Assembly (NCBI RefSeq): GCF_051842935.1
Contig: NZ_JBPXRR010000001.1
Coordinates: 1,054,001-1,118,000 of the forward strand
Length of the DNA stretch: 64,000 nucleotides
Origin: Pseudalkalibacillus sp051842935
GTDB lineage: Bacteria > Bacillota > Bacilli > Bacillales > Fictibacillaceae
Reading direction: 5' to 3'
Below are positions 17,747-27,634 of the stretch, piece by piece. The position numbers were made by a program, and so were the translations under genes. The notes under the pieces are model-generated. The model was not told where the DNA came from. It saw only the letters and a program-made list of their open reading frames with translations, and did not search any database. Every line of letters starts with the position of its first letter. Positions within the stretch are counted from its first letter, which is position 1.

Positions 17747-18544
17747 ATGAAAGTACGTATCATTACCGGAGTCCTTGCTGCTCTAGTATTCTTACCGATT
17801 GTTTTCATCGGTGGTGGATGGTTTTACAGTGTGATGGCATTGCTCGCCGCGATCGGTTTGAAAGAGTTACTACGGATGAAAGGAATCCGACTTAAGAACA
17901 TACCAGGGATCATTGCACTTATTACAGTGATTGTCCTGGTCATTCCAAAAGATTTTCTAGAACTACCATATGATTTGAATACGATCAAGATCGATACGAT
18001 CATTATCGGCCTGTTTGCTCTGCTTACCTGGACTGTCATAACGAAGAATCGATTTACGTTTGAAGATGCCAGTTTCGTCATCATGTCGACTTTATACGTA
18101 GGAATCGGTTTTCTCTATTTCAATGAAACTAGAGCACTCGAAAATGGGGTAAGGAGCCTGTTTTTCGTATTATTCATCGTTTGGGCAACGGATACAGGCG
18201 CTTATTTCTTTGGAAAATCACTTGGGAAACGGAAGCTTTGGCCGGTTATCAGTCCGAACAAGACGATTGAAGGTTCGTTGGGTGGTCTTGTTTGTGCCGT
18301 TGTCGTAGCCTTGATATTCCAACTCTTCTTCCCTATTTATACCACCATGATTCTAGCTGTCCTTGCAGCGTTGGTCATCGGTGTATTCGGACAGATTGGA
18401 GATCTGGTCGAGTCTGCTTTCAAAAGACATTATGAAGTGAAAGACTCGGGTACGATCCTACCTGGACATGGAGGGATTCTTGACAGATTCGATAGCATCC
18501 TGTTCGTTTTGCCGATTTTACACCTTATACAATTGATGTCCTAG
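17747..18544 (+). CDS. cdsA: Phosphatidate cytidylyltransferase
   Basis: CdsA makes CDP-diacylglycerol from phosphatidic acid and CTP, the branch point of phospholipid synthesis. The 265-residue protein is mostly membrane helices and contains the family signature SPNKTIEGSLGGL followed by GDLVESAFKRHYEVKDSG and GHGGILDRFDS. It starts behind AGGAGG, 15 bases after uppS. Its product is the substrate of PgsA, also encoded in this window. Confidence 0.97.
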   Translation: MKVRIITGVLAALVFLPIVFIGGGWFYSVMALLAAIGLKELLRMKGIRLKNIPGIIALITVIVLVIPKDFLELPYDLNTIKIDTIIIGLFALLTWTVITKNRFTFEDASFVIMSTLYVGIGFLYFNETRALENGVRSLFFVLFIVWATDTGAYFFGKSLGKRKLWPVISPNKTIEGSLGGLVCAVVVALIFQLFFPIYTTMILAVLAALVIGVFGQIGDLVESAFKRHYEVKDSGTILPGHGGILDRFDSILFVLPILHLIQLMS

Positions 18545-18568
18545 CATTCAGTACATTGGGAGGAAAGT

Positions 18569-19717
18569 ATGAAATCTATCAGCATTCTAGGTGCTACTGG
18601 TTCGATCGGAACACAGGCATTCGAAGTGGTCCGGGCACATCCAGAGCATTTTCGCATTACATCTTTTTCATTCGGAACGAACATCGAGTTAGGAGCAAAG
18701 CTCGTTGAAGAATTCAAGCCGCAACGTGTCTCCGTATCTTCAAAAGATCTAGCGGATGAATTAAAAAGGACTATCCGACATTCCTGTATCGTATACTATG
18801 GGGAAGAAGGGTTGTTGGAAGTTGCAACAGATCCAGAATCCGATCTGTTGATCAATGCCGTCATGGGAAGTGTTGGACTTGCACCAACTCTAGCTGCGAT
18901 TGATGAAAAGAAGACGATCGCTCTTGCAAATAAAGAGACTTTAGTTACCGCAGGGCACATCGTGATGGATCGTGCGAAACGAAACCAGGTGGAAATACTG
19001 CCTGTAGATAGTGAACATTCAGCGATCTATCAGTGCTTGAATGGAGAAAATCAATCAGAAATGTCAAAAATGATACTGACCGCTTCGGGAGGAAGTTTCC
19101 GTGACAAATCTAGACAGGATCTAGAAGGCGTTACAGTAGAAGAAGCATTGAACCATCCGAATTGGTCGATGGGATCCAAAATTACAATCGATTCAGCAAC
19201 TATGATGAATAAAGGGTTAGAAGTCATCGAAGCTCATTGGTTCTTCGGTACACCATATGAGGATATCGAAGTTGTACTCCATCGTGAAAGCATCATCCAT
19301 TCTATGGTAGAATTTGTAGATGGAAGCATCATCGCTCATTTAGGAACACCAGATATGAAAGTTCCGATCCAATATGCTTTGACACACCCAGACCGACTTG
19401 AAGTGCCAAGTGGAAAAAGGTTAAACTTAGTTGATATCGGAACATTGCACTTCAAGAAGATGGATCTACAACGTTTCCCTTGTCTCGCCTATGCATTTGA
19501 AGCTGGGAAAGCAGGTGGAACGATGCCTACGGTGTTGAATGCTGCGAATGAGGCTGCAGTAGGTGCTTTCTTGAAAGGACAGATTTCATTCTTAGAAATC
19601 GAATCGTTCATTGAAAAGTCTTTGAATGATTTTGAAATCATGAGAAATCCATCGCTCGAAGATATCCATGAAGTAGATGCTAGAGTACGACAATATGTAC
19701 AATCACTTATCGTGTAA
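18569..19717 (+). CDS. dxr: 1-deoxy-D-xylulose 5-phosphate reductoisomerase
   Basis: Dxr (IspC) catalyses the committed step of the MEP isoprenoid pathway using NADPH. The 382-residue protein starts with the Rossmann motif ISILGATGSIGTQ; ALANKETLVTAG, PVDSEHSAIYQCL and TMMNKGLEVIEAHWFF are active-site and metal-binding motifs. It is between cdsA and rseP, as in other Bacillota. Its product feeds UppS. Confidence 0.97.
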   Translation: MKSISILGATGSIGTQAFEVVRAHPEHFRITSFSFGTNIELGAKLVEEFKPQRVSVSSKDLADELKRTIRHSCIVYYGEEGLLEVATDPESDLLINAVMGSVGLAPTLAAIDEKKTIALANKETLVTAGHIVMDRAKRNQVEILPVDSEHSAIYQCLNGENQSEMSKMILTASGGSFRDKSRQDLEGVTVEEALNHPNWSMGSKITIDSATMMNKGLEVIEAHWFFGTPYEDIEVVLHRESIIHSMVEFVDGSIIAHLGTPDMKVPIQYALTHPDRLEVPSGKRLNLVDIGTLHFKKMDLQRFPCLAYAFEAGKAGGTMPTVLNAANEAAVGAFLKGQISFLEIESFIEKSLNDFEIMRNPSLEDIHEVDARVRQYVQSLIV

Positions 19718-19731
19718 AGGTGGTCACTTAA

Positions 19732-20991
19732 ATGAACACAATCATCTCCATCATCATCATTTTCGGAGCCCTTGTCTTTTTCCATGAACTCGGTCACTTA
19801 CTCCTGGCGAAAAGAGCAGGAATCTTATGTCGTGAGTTCGCGATTGGTTTCGGCCCGAAAATATTTTCATCAAAGAAGGGTGAGACGTTATATACGATCC
19901 GACTTTTACCTCTAGGTGGATTCGTTCGTATGGCTGGAGAAGACCCGGAAGGAATTGAAATCAAGCCTGGCGCTCGTGTCGGGATGTTGTTCGATTCTGA
20001 AGGCAAAGTGAAACAAATCATCGCCAATCAAGTGTCCAGATATCCGGATGCGAAAGTCGTGACAGTTGAAAAAGCAGATCTTGAACGGGACCTATTGATC
20101 AGAGGTCACGTGAATGATGAACTGACGGAGACCTATCAGGTTCATCCTGAAGCGGACTATGTCCAGGATGGTATGCCGATGCAAATCGCGCCATACAATC
20201 GCCAGTTCGGTTCAAAGTCGTTGTGGGATCGGTTCCTCGCCATTTTTGCAGGACCTTTCATGAACTTCTTGCTGGCATTCGTATTATTGACAGTTTATGC
20301 GTTGACACAAGGAATTCCTGTCGACCAAGCAAAATTAGGACAACTCGATCCTAAAGGAGCAGCATATGAAGCGGGTCTCCAGGAAGGGGATAAAGTTTTA
20401 TCTGTTGATGGTCAAGCAGTGAATACATGGAGAGAGCTTGTAACCGTCATCCAGCAAAATCCGAATCAAGAACTCACGTTTACGGTCCAACGTGAAGGCG
20501 AAACGCAAAATGTCACGGTCAAACCGAATGAACGGGAAGGTCAAGACGGTAAAGCAGAAGGATTCATCGGCGTATACATGCCAACAGAAGTATCTGTGTT
20601 AGGATCACTTCAATACGGGGTCGAGAAAACAGGTGATTTGACCGTTGCGATCATACAAGCGATCGGCCAGCTTGTTACCGGACAAATCGCATTCGATAAT
20701 CTTTCAGGTCCTGTCGGCATCTATAATTATACGGACCAGGTTGCAGATGAAGGCGTGTTCGTCCTGTTACAATGGGCAGCATTCCTCAGTATCAACCTTG
20801 GTATCTTCAACTTATTGCCGTTACCAGCACTTGATGGCGGACGTTTGACATTCCTAGCGCTTGAGGGAATCCGCGGTAAGCCGCTCGATCCTCAAAAAGA
20901 AGGTCTCGTCCACTTCATCGGATTTGCACTCTTGATGCTGCTGATGATTGTCGTCACCTGGAATGACATTCACAAGTTCTTCATCAATTAA
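19732..20991 (+). CDS. rseP: Site-2 intramembrane metalloprotease RseP/RasP
   Basis: A 419-residue zinc protease of the S2P family that cleaves membrane anti-sigma factors and signal peptide remnants (RasP in B. subtilis). The catalytic HELGH is at residues 18-22 inside the first membrane helix; the second metal-site motif NLLPLPALDGGR lies near residue 365. One PDZ domain lies between (about 185-270). Four membrane helices are visible. A strong terminator follows. Confidence 0.96.
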   Translation: MNTIISIIIIFGALVFFHELGHLLLAKRAGILCREFAIGFGPKIFSSKKGETLYTIRLLPLGGFVRMAGEDPEGIEIKPGARVGMLFDSEGKVKQIIANQVSRYPDAKVVTVEKADLERDLLIRGHVNDELTETYQVHPEADYVQDGMPMQIAPYNRQFGSKSLWDRFLAIFAGPFMNFLLAFVLLTVYALTQGIPVDQAKLGQLDPKGAAYEAGLQEGDKVLSVDGQAVNTWRELVTVIQQNPNQELTFTVQREGETQNVTVKPNEREGQDGKAEGFIGVYMPTEVSVLGSLQYGVEKTGDLTVAIIQAIGQLVTGQIAFDNLSGPVGIYNYTDQVADEGVFVLLQWAAFLSINLGIFNLLPLPALDGGRLTFLALEGIRGKPLDPQKEGLVHFIGFALLMLLMIVVTWNDIHKFFIN

Positions 20992-21020
20992 TTTTTTCAA
21001 TTAATATGTATAAACACGTA

Positions 21021-21058
21021 AGCCTGACCCGATGGTCACTCATCGGATCAGGCTTTTA
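21021..21058 (+). terminator. Intrinsic terminator after rseP
   Basis: AGCCTGAcCCGATG pairs with CATCGGaTCAGGCT around a 6-base loop, ending in TTTTA. It closes the uppS-rseP unit. Confidence 0.85.
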
Positions 21059-21072
21059 TCTTTGTATTGTAA

Positions 21073-21150
21073 GGGCTGTTTTTGCAAACTATGTTGCTCT
21101 TGCACATGAAGAAAGTATAAAATACTTTCTTCAGTATAAGGGCAGCAACA
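21073..21150. repeat. Repeat end fragment and long hairpin
   Basis: Bases 21073-21102 match, on the opposite strand, the right end of the repeat at 61920-61949 (shared core CTGTTTT-GCAAACT and TGCTCTTG). Immediately inside is a perfect 12-bp hairpin (21107-21118 with 21122-21133, loop AAA), closed on the outside by GTTGCT (21093-21098) with AGCAAC (near 21144-21149). No gene is seen here; it looks like a relic of a mobile or structured repeat. Confidence 0.55.
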
Positions 21151-21213
21151 ATCTTTCAGAAAATATCGTTGAAAAAAGAACTTTACGTTTGCCAGATTTT
21201 GCACGAAATTCAC

Positions 21214-21325
21214 GACACTCCTGCGGGAATAGCGAGCCAGGCGAGACCCCACAGCAAACTATTCCCATCAGAACCACGCTATGAGCGAGGAGGCTCGCGG
21301 TTCGCCCGCGGAAAGGGAGTGCATT
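21214..21325 (+). repeat. GC-rich imperfect palindromic repeat, copy 1
   Basis: This is a G+C-rich island in an A+T-rich gap. Nested arms pair: CACTCC (21216-21221) with GGAGTG (21316-21321), CGGG (21224-21227) with CCCG (21305-21308), and GCGAGCC (21232-21238) with GGCTCGC (21292-21298). The left half recurs at 49799-49843 with about three differences in 43 bases. I recall similar elements in Bacillaceae intergenic regions but have no certain family name. Confidence 0.7.
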
Positions 21326-21435
21326 TCGAAGGAATCACACAATCATTTATAAAAGCTTTCTAATTAAACGGTTGATTTTTAGCTCTACTACCTTTTAAAT
21401 TAAAAGGAGAGTAATTCGATAAAGAAGGTGTCGTA

Positions 21436-23136
21436 ATGAGACAAAGCAAACTATATATTCCAACATTGAGAGAAGTACCGTCTGATGCTGAGGCAAAAAG
21501 CCATCAGCTGTTAGTAAGAGCAGGATACATACGTCAGAGCGTCTCGGGAGTTTATTCCTTTTTACCTCTCGGACGTAAAGTGCTACGGAAAGTCGAAACG
21601 ATTGTCCGCGAAGAGATGGATCGCATCGGCTCACAAGAAGTCCTGATGCCAGCACTACAACCTTCAGAACTATGGGAAGAGTCTGGAAGATGGCATACAT
21701 ACGGACCTGAACTCATGCGTTTGAACGATCGACATAATCGGACATTTGCACTTGGCGCAACGCATGAAGAATTGATTACGAGTCTGCTCCGAAATGAAGT
21801 AAGATCTTACAAGGAGTTGCCTATGGTTCTCTATCAGATCCAAGGGAAGTTCCGGGATGAAAAACGTCCTAGATTCGGTTTGTTACGTGGCAGAGAGTTC
21901 ATCATGAAAGATGCTTATTCCTTTGACGTCGACCAAGAAGGTCTCGACCAGAATTATGACGATATTTTCAATGCCTACAAGAGGGTATTCGAACGATGCG
22001 GTTTGAATTTCCGAGCGGTCATTGCTGATTCAGGAGCTATGGGCGGGAAAGATACGCATGAATTCATGGTACTGGCTGATATTGGTGAAGATACGATCGC
22101 CTATTCGAACGAATCCGATTTCGCAGCTAATATTGAAATGGCGCCAGTCAAGGTCGAATATTCCAAAAAGGATGATCCAGAAAAAGAACTGGGATCCGTT
22201 GAAACCATAGGCCAGAAGACAATTAGCGAAGTGGCCGACTTCATGGATGTACCTAAAGAGGATTGCATTAAATCATTGTTATGGATGGTGGATGAGAAGC
22301 CTGTCCTCGTACTTTCCAGAGGGGACCATGAGATCAACGATGTCAAAGTTAAAAATGTTCTGGATGCTGAAGTAGTCGAATTGGCAACAGAAGAACAAAC
22401 GAAACAAGTCCTCGGTTGTGAGCCTGGCTACATTGGTCCGATCGATGTTTCTGATGATGTACTCATCATCGCTGATCATGCGGTCCAATCGATCGTGAAT
22501 GGGGTTTGTGGAGCAAATCGCGTGAATGAGCATTACCAGAATGTGAATCCAGAACGAGATTTCAAGGTTCAGCAATATGCAGACCTTCGTTTCATACAAG
22601 AAGGTGACCCTTCACCAGACGGACAAGGTACAATCGTGTTTGCAAGAGGGATCGAGGTTGGACATGTTTTCAAACTCGGCACGAAGTACAGTGAATCGTT
22701 AGGTGCGAACATTCTTGACCAGAACGGAAAGTCTGCTCCAATCATCATGGGTTCTTATGGAATCGGTGTTTCAAGGACGATGGCAGCTGTCGTTGAGCAA
22801 ATGCATGATGATAATGGCGTATTATGGCCGGCAGCTCTTTCTCCATTCGACGTCCACTTGATTTGTGTGAACCCTAAAAACGATGAACAATCGGAGTTGG
22901 GTGAAAGAATGTATGAAGAGCTAAGCTCCAAACGAATGGATCTCCTGTACGATGACCGGAAAGAACGCGCAGGGGTCAAATTTACAGATGCAGACCTGAT
23001 CGGTGTGCCTGTCCAAATCATCGTAGGGAAGAAAGCATCAGAGGGCATCGTCGAAGTGAAAGATCGGAAGAGCGGAGAGAAGCTTGAAATGCCAGCCTCT
23101 GAAATAGAAGCCTATCTTGGACAAAACTATCTCTAG
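21436..23136 (+). CDS. proS: Prolyl-tRNA synthetase (bacterial type)
   Basis: ProS charges tRNA-Pro. The 566-residue protein has class II motif 1 near the N-terminus (VLMPALQPSELWEESGRW), motif 2 (FRDEKRPRFGLLRGREFIMKDAYSF), the editing insertion (about 225-390) that hydrolyses Ala-tRNA-Pro, motif 3 (GSYGIGVSRTMAA) and the anticodon-binding domain. Length matches the bacterial YbaK-insertion form. I saw no T-box leader in the 300 bases upstream. A terminator follows. Confidence 0.97.
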   Translation: MRQSKLYIPTLREVPSDAEAKSHQLLVRAGYIRQSVSGVYSFLPLGRKVLRKVETIVREEMDRIGSQEVLMPALQPSELWEESGRWHTYGPELMRLNDRHNRTFALGATHEELITSLLRNEVRSYKELPMVLYQIQGKFRDEKRPRFGLLRGREFIMKDAYSFDVDQEGLDQNYDDIFNAYKRVFERCGLNFRAVIADSGAMGGKDTHEFMVLADIGEDTIAYSNESDFAANIEMAPVKVEYSKKDDPEKELGSVETIGQKTISEVADFMDVPKEDCIKSLLWMVDEKPVLVLSRGDHEINDVKVKNVLDAEVVELATEEQTKQVLGCEPGYIGPIDVSDDVLIIADHAVQSIVNGVCGANRVNEHYQNVNPERDFKVQQYADLRFIQEGDPSPDGQGTIVFARGIEVGHVFKLGTKYSESLGANILDQNGKSAPIIMGSYGIGVSRTMAAVVEQMHDDNGVLWPAALSPFDVHLICVNPKNDEQSELGERMYEELSSKRMDLLYDDRKERAGVKFTDADLIGVPVQIIVGKKASEGIVEVKDRKSGEKLEMPASEIEAYLGQNYL

Positions 23137-23150
23137 TTCAATAGATTTCC

Positions 23151-23190
23151 GGGACTGACAATCACTGTTTTACGTCAGTCCCTTACCTTT
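23151..23190 (+). terminator. Intrinsic terminator after proS
   Basis: GGGACTGAC (23151-23159) pairs with GTCAGTCCC (23174-23182), followed by TTACCTTTCTT. Confidence 0.7.
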
Positions 23191-23238
23191 CTTACGAGCT
23201 TTAAGCCATTTTAAGAAATGAAAGGAGTACCAAGCCAG

Positions 23239-26200
23239 ATGGAAGATATAGAAATCCGTAAGCAGCGCTTGTCATTGTTACTGGATCAAATCGGATATCC
23301 AGATGAAAAAAGAACGCTGTTTGAAGGGGGCTACTTACAAAAGCTCTCCATTCAAAAGGAACAGAAGAAATGGACGTTCCATATCGCGATTGATTCTCCT
23401 CTCCCTTATGAGGGCTACCAGCTGTTCGTGACCATGCTGAAGAAAGCCTTCCACTCCATCGCTGATGTCCATTGTCATATTCACTGTGAACAGAGAGAAT
23501 TCTCGAATGATCTTTTCAATGGTTATTGGGATCTATGTGTCAATCAGATGCAAGAGCAGTCGTTTCCGACATTGGATATCTTGAGTGAGAAGAAGCCAGT
23601 TGTTGAAGGGAACAAGGTTACAGTAACGGTCTCCAATGACGCACAAGCTATGCTCTTCCAGCGTAAATTGGCTCCGACCATCGGTTCTGTCTTTTCGCAA
23701 TATGGTTTTCCGACTCTGATGTTCAATACGAAAGTGGAGCAGAATGAAGAGGATTATCAGAGATTCGTAGAACAACGAGAACAAGAAGATAAGACGAAAG
23801 TAATGGCAGCCTTGATGGAAAAAGAAAAAGCCGAAAAGAAACTCGACAATGGAGTTCGGGATGAAAAATTGAAAATCGGTTATGGAATCAAGGACGATCC
23901 TGTACAAATACAATCAATCGTCGATGAAGAACGTAAGATTACATTGCAAGGTTATGTTTTTGATGCAGAGACGAGAGAACTGCGAAGCGGACGAACGCTT
24001 TTGACCTTTAAAATAACAGATTATACGGACTCTATCCTGATCAAGATGTTCTCCCGTGACAAAGAAGACATTCCGAAACTTCAAGCGTTGAAAAAAGGCA
24101 TGTGGGTGAAGGTTCGAGGAGGAATTCAAAACGATACATTCGTCCGTGACCTTGTCATGATCGCAAATGATGTGGAAGAGTTGAGCCCCCGTTTACGAAC
24201 GGATGATGCACCGGAAGATGAGAAGCGCGTCGAGCTGCACCTTCATACACCGATGAGCCAGATGGATGCGATTACTTCTACAGGAGCATTGGTCGAGCAA
24301 GCTGCAAAATGGGGGCATCCTGCTGTAGCGATAACGGACCACGCTGTCGTACAATCTTATCCTGAAGCGTATTCTGCAGGTAAGAAACATGGTATCAAGG
24401 TCCTTTATGGGCTGGAAGCGAACCTGGTGGATGATGGAGTGCCGATTGCATATAACGATCAGCATCGGTTATTGGAAGATGAAACGTATATCGTTTTCGA
24501 TGTTGAGACCACAGGACTTTCAGCTGTTTATAACAAAATCATAGAGCTTGCTGCCGTCAAAGTCCGTGGTGGGGAAATCATCGACCGATTTGAAGCATTC
24601 GCCAACCCTCATCACCCATTGTCAGCGACTACCATCGAGTTGACGGGAATTACTGATGATATGGTCGAAAATGCTCCGGAAATCGAAGAGGTTCTAAAAG
24701 ATTTTCATACGTTTATTGGTGATAGTATTCTAGTCGCCCATAATGCGAGCTTTGATATGGGCTTCTTGAATGTAGGATTCCGTAAAGCTGAAATCGGAGA
24801 AGCGAAGAATCCGGTGATCGATACGCTTGAGCTGGGCCGTTTCCTATACCCAGAATTCAAGAACCATAGATTGAATACGTTGTGTAAGAAGTTCGATATT
24901 GAATTGACCCAGCATCATAGAGCGATCTATGATGCTGAAGCGACAGGTTATTTGCTTGTAAAGATGCTGAAAGATAGCCTGGAGAAAGGAATCACCTATC
25001 ATGATGAATTCAATGATCATATGGGTGAAACAGGGTTTGAACGAACAAGACCTTCTCACTGCATACTTCTGGCTAAAAATCAGGAAGGTTTGAAGAACAT
25101 ATACAAACTCGTAACAGAGTCTCACCTGAATTACTTTTACCGGACACCAAGAATTCCTCGATCCAAGCTAAAGAAATACCGGGAAGGCATTCTGATTGGT
25201 TCTGGTTGTGACAAGGGTGAAGTGTTTGAAGGCATGATGCAGAAATCACCTGAGGAAGTAGAAGAGATTGCGAGATTCTATGACTATTTAGAAGTCCAGC
25301 CACTCGGAAACTATGCCCATCTGATTGAAAAAGAACTTGTACAAAACGAACTGGCTCTGAAAGAGATCGTCACGAATATCGTTAAGCTAGGAGAGAAGCT
25401 TGGTAAGCCAGTCGTAGCGACGGGGAATGTCCACTACTTGAATGAAACGGACAAGATTTATCGTAAAATCCTGATTGGAAGTCAAGGGAATGCGAATCCG
25501 CTGAACAGGCAGAAACATCCTGATGTCCATTTCCGTACGACAAATGAGATGCTTGAAGAGTTTTCTTTCCTCGGTGACGATATGTCGAAGAAAATCGTCG
25601 TGGAAGCGACCCAAGGCATTGCCGAGCAAATTGAAGAAGTGAAACCGATACCGGATGATCTGTTCACTCCTAAAATCGAGGGAGCAGATGATGAGATCCG
25701 TAACATGAGTTATGACATGGCCAGAAGCATATATGGTGAAGAACTTCCACAGCTTGTAGAAGATCGGCTTGAGAAAGAACTCAAGAGTATCATCGGTCAT
25801 GGTTTTGCTGTCATCTATCTCATTTCTCATAAACTCGTAAAGAAATCATTGGATGATGGATACCTGGTAGGTTCACGAGGTTCTGTCGGATCTTCCTTCG
25901 TTGCGACGATGACGGAAATTACGGAAGTGAACCCTCTCCCGCCGCATTACGTTTGTCCTACTTGCAAACACTCGGTGTTTTTCGATGACGGGTCGGTGGG
26001 TTCAGGGTTCGACCTTCCTGATAAAGAATGTGAAAAGTGTGGCGTCCAGTTCAAAAAAGACGGACACGACATTCCGTTTGAGACGTTCCTTGGGTTCAAA
26101 GGGGATAAAGTACCCGATATCGACTTGAACTTCTCTGGAGAATATCAGCCTCGTGCCCATAACTACACGAAAGAGCTGTTCGGTGAAGACTATGTATATC

Positions 26201-27534
26201 GTGCTGGTACGATCGGTACAGTCGCAGAAAAAACAGCCTATGGGTTTGTAAAAGGTTATGCATCCGATTACGATATCCATTATCGTTCAGCAGAAATCGA
26301 TCGGCTCGTAAGTGGCTGTACTGGGGTCAAGCGAACGACCGGTCAGCACCCTGGAGGTATCATCGTCGTTCCTGATTACATGGATATATTTGATTTTTGT
26401 CCGATTCAATTCCCTGCAGATGATAAAAAGTCTGAATGGAAGACGACGCACTTCGATTTCCATTCCATTCATGACAACTTGTTGAAGCTCGATATACTTG
26501 GTCACGATGATCCGACTGTCATCAGAATGCTCCAGGATCTCAGCGGAATCGATCCGAAGACGATCCCGACTGACGACGCTGAAGTGATGAAGTTGTTCAG
26601 TGGAACGGAATCATTAGGTGTATCGGAAGAACAGATCCTTTGTAAGACAGGTACGTATGGAATACCAGAATTCGGTACAAGATTCGTCCGGCAGATGTTA
26701 GAGGATACAAAACCGAGTACGTTCTCGGAACTTGTTCAGATCTCAGGTCTGTCCCACGGTACGGATGTTTGGTTGAACAATGCTAATGAGTTGATTGCGA
26801 ATGGTACTTGCGAACTGAAAGACGTAATCGGTTGTCGTGATGATATTATGATCTACTTGATCTATAAAGGTCTTGAACCATCTCTCGCGTTCAAAATCAT
26901 GGAGTTCGTCCGAAAAGGGAAGGGCCTCCAGGATGAATGGATCCAAGAAATGAAGAAGCATGATGTACCTGATTGGTATATCGAGTCTTGTAAAAAGATC
27001 AAGTACATGTTCCCGAAAGCCCACGCGGCTGCATATGTACTTATGGCTGTCCGTATTGCTTACTTCAAAGTCCATCATCCTATTCTTTTCTACGCTGCGT
27101 ACTTTACTGTACGTGCAGATGACTTTGACCTGGAATCCATGGTGCGAGGATCAACATCCATTCGCAACCGGATTGATGAAATCAATCAAAAAGGACTTGA
27201 CGCTTCACCGAAGGAGAAATCGTTGCTGACTGTATTGGAGCTGGCTCTTGAAATGTGCGAAAGAGGATACGGCTTCAAGAAGGTAGACTTATATCGATCT
27301 TCGGCCTCAGAGTTCATTGTGGATGGCGATCAGTTGATTCCTCCATTCAATGCGATTCCAGGGTTGGGGACAAACGCAGCGATCAACATCGTGAAGGCGC
27401 GAGAAAACGGAGAATTCCTATCTAAAGAGGATCTGCAACAGAGAAGTAAAATTTCTAAAACGGTTCTTCAATACCTTGAAGATCAGGGTTGTCTTGAAGG
27501 ATTGCCAGATGCCAATCAGCTGTCCCTGTTCTAG
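23239..27534 (+). CDS. polC: DNA polymerase III alpha subunit, PolC type
   Basis: PolC is the main replicative polymerase of low-GC Gram-positive bacteria. In order: an N-terminal DnaE-tau-interaction-like domain, an OB fold (about 230-320), a PHP domain (VELHLHTPMSQMDA) split by an inserted DnaQ-type 3'-5' exonuclease (IVFDVETTGLS ... HNASFDMGF ... HRAIYDAEATG), the palm/fingers core with the zinc finger CPTCKH...CEKCG, PDIDLNFSGEYQ, and C-terminal HhH. I prefer ATG 23239 (1431 residues) because AAAGGAG lies at 23221-23227; ATG 23218 has no such site. Confidence 0.96.
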   Translation: MEDIEIRKQRLSLLLDQIGYPDEKRTLFEGGYLQKLSIQKEQKKWTFHIAIDSPLPYEGYQLFVTMLKKAFHSIADVHCHIHCEQREFSNDLFNGYWDLCVNQMQEQSFPTLDILSEKKPVVEGNKVTVTVSNDAQAMLFQRKLAPTIGSVFSQYGFPTLMFNTKVEQNEEDYQRFVEQREQEDKTKVMAALMEKEKAEKKLDNGVRDEKLKIGYGIKDDPVQIQSIVDEERKITLQGYVFDAETRELRSGRTLLTFKITDYTDSILIKMFSRDKEDIPKLQALKKGMWVKVRGGIQNDTFVRDLVMIANDVEELSPRLRTDDAPEDEKRVELHLHTPMSQMDAITSTGALVEQAAKWGHPAVAITDHAVVQSYPEAYSAGKKHGIKVLYGLEANLVDDGVPIAYNDQHRLLEDETYIVFDVETTGLSAVYNKIIELAAVKVRGGEIIDRFEAFANPHHPLSATTIELTGITDDMVENAPEIEEVLKDFHTFIGDSILVAHNASFDMGFLNVGFRKAEIGEAKNPVIDTLELGRFLYPEFKNHRLNTLCKKFDIELTQHHRAIYDAEATGYLLVKMLKDSLEKGITYHDEFNDHMGETGFERTRPSHCILLAKNQEGLKNIYKLVTESHLNYFYRTPRIPRSKLKKYREGILIGSGCDKGEVFEGMMQKSPEEVEEIARFYDYLEVQPLGNYAHLIEKELVQNELALKEIVTNIVKLGEKLGKPVVATGNVHYLNETDKIYRKILIGSQGNANPLNRQKHPDVHFRTTNEMLEEFSFLGDDMSKKIVVEATQGIAEQIEEVKPIPDDLFTPKIEGADDEIRNMSYDMARSIYGEELPQLVEDRLEKELKSIIGHGFAVIYLISHKLVKKSLDDGYLVGSRGSVGSSFVATMTEITEVNPLPPHYVCPTCKHSVFFDDGSVGSGFDLPDKECEKCGVQFKKDGHDIPFETFLGFKGDKVPDIDLNFSGEYQPRAHNYTKELFGEDYVYRAGTIGTVAEKTAYGFVKGYASDYDIHYRSAEIDRLVSGCTGVKRTTGQHPGGIIVVPDYMDIFDFCPIQFPADDKKSEWKTTHFDFHSIHDNLLKLDILGHDDPTVIRMLQDLSGIDPKTIPTDDAEVMKLFSGTESLGVSEEQILCKTGTYGIPEFGTRFVRQMLEDTKPSTFSELVQISGLSHGTDVWLNNANELIANGTCELKDVIGCRDDIMIYLIYKGLEPSLAFKIMEFVRKGKGLQDEWIQEMKKHDVPDWYIESCKKIKYMFPKAHAAAYVLMAVRIAYFKVHHPILFYAAYFTVRADDFDLESMVRGSTSIRNRIDEINQKGLDASPKEKSLLTVLELALEMCERGYGFKKVDLYRSSASEFIVDGDQLIPPFNAIPGLGTNAAINIVKARENGEFLSKEDLQQRSKISKTVLQYLEDQGCLEGLPDANQLSLF

Positions 27535-27546
27535 GCGGGCAGTAAG

Positions 27547-27576
27547 TTGCAATCAGGCTCACGTTTATGGTATATT
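27547..27576 (+). promoter_or_regulatory. Promoter for the rimP-nusA-infB operon
   Basis: TTGCAA (27547-27552) and TATATT (27571-27576) are 18 bases apart, just after the polC stop. It leaves an untranslated leader of about 215 bases before rimP. Confidence 0.55.
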
Positions 27577-27611
27577 GAATTTGGAAATACTAGTGAATAG
27601 GTCGTCGGAAG

Positions 27612-27634
27612 GAGTGGGTGCCAGCCCACTCTTT
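27612..27634 (+). terminator. Hairpin in the polC-rimP gap, possible terminator or attenuator
   Basis: GAGTGGG (27612-27618) pairs with CCCACTC (27625-27631), then TTTCATTT; a seven-T run comes later (about 27650-27656). It ends polC transcription or, since a promoter-like site lies upstream of it, acts in the rimP leader. Confidence 0.5.

Noticed and set aside
21006..21284. Plus-strand frame of 92 codons after rseP
   Set aside because: It runs through the rseP terminator and the repeats, lacks a ribosome binding site, and its composition reflects the repeat DNA.
21326..21435. T-box leader for proS
   Set aside because: No T-box consensus (GGGTGG-type sequence) and no terminator/antiterminator pair was found upstream of proS.
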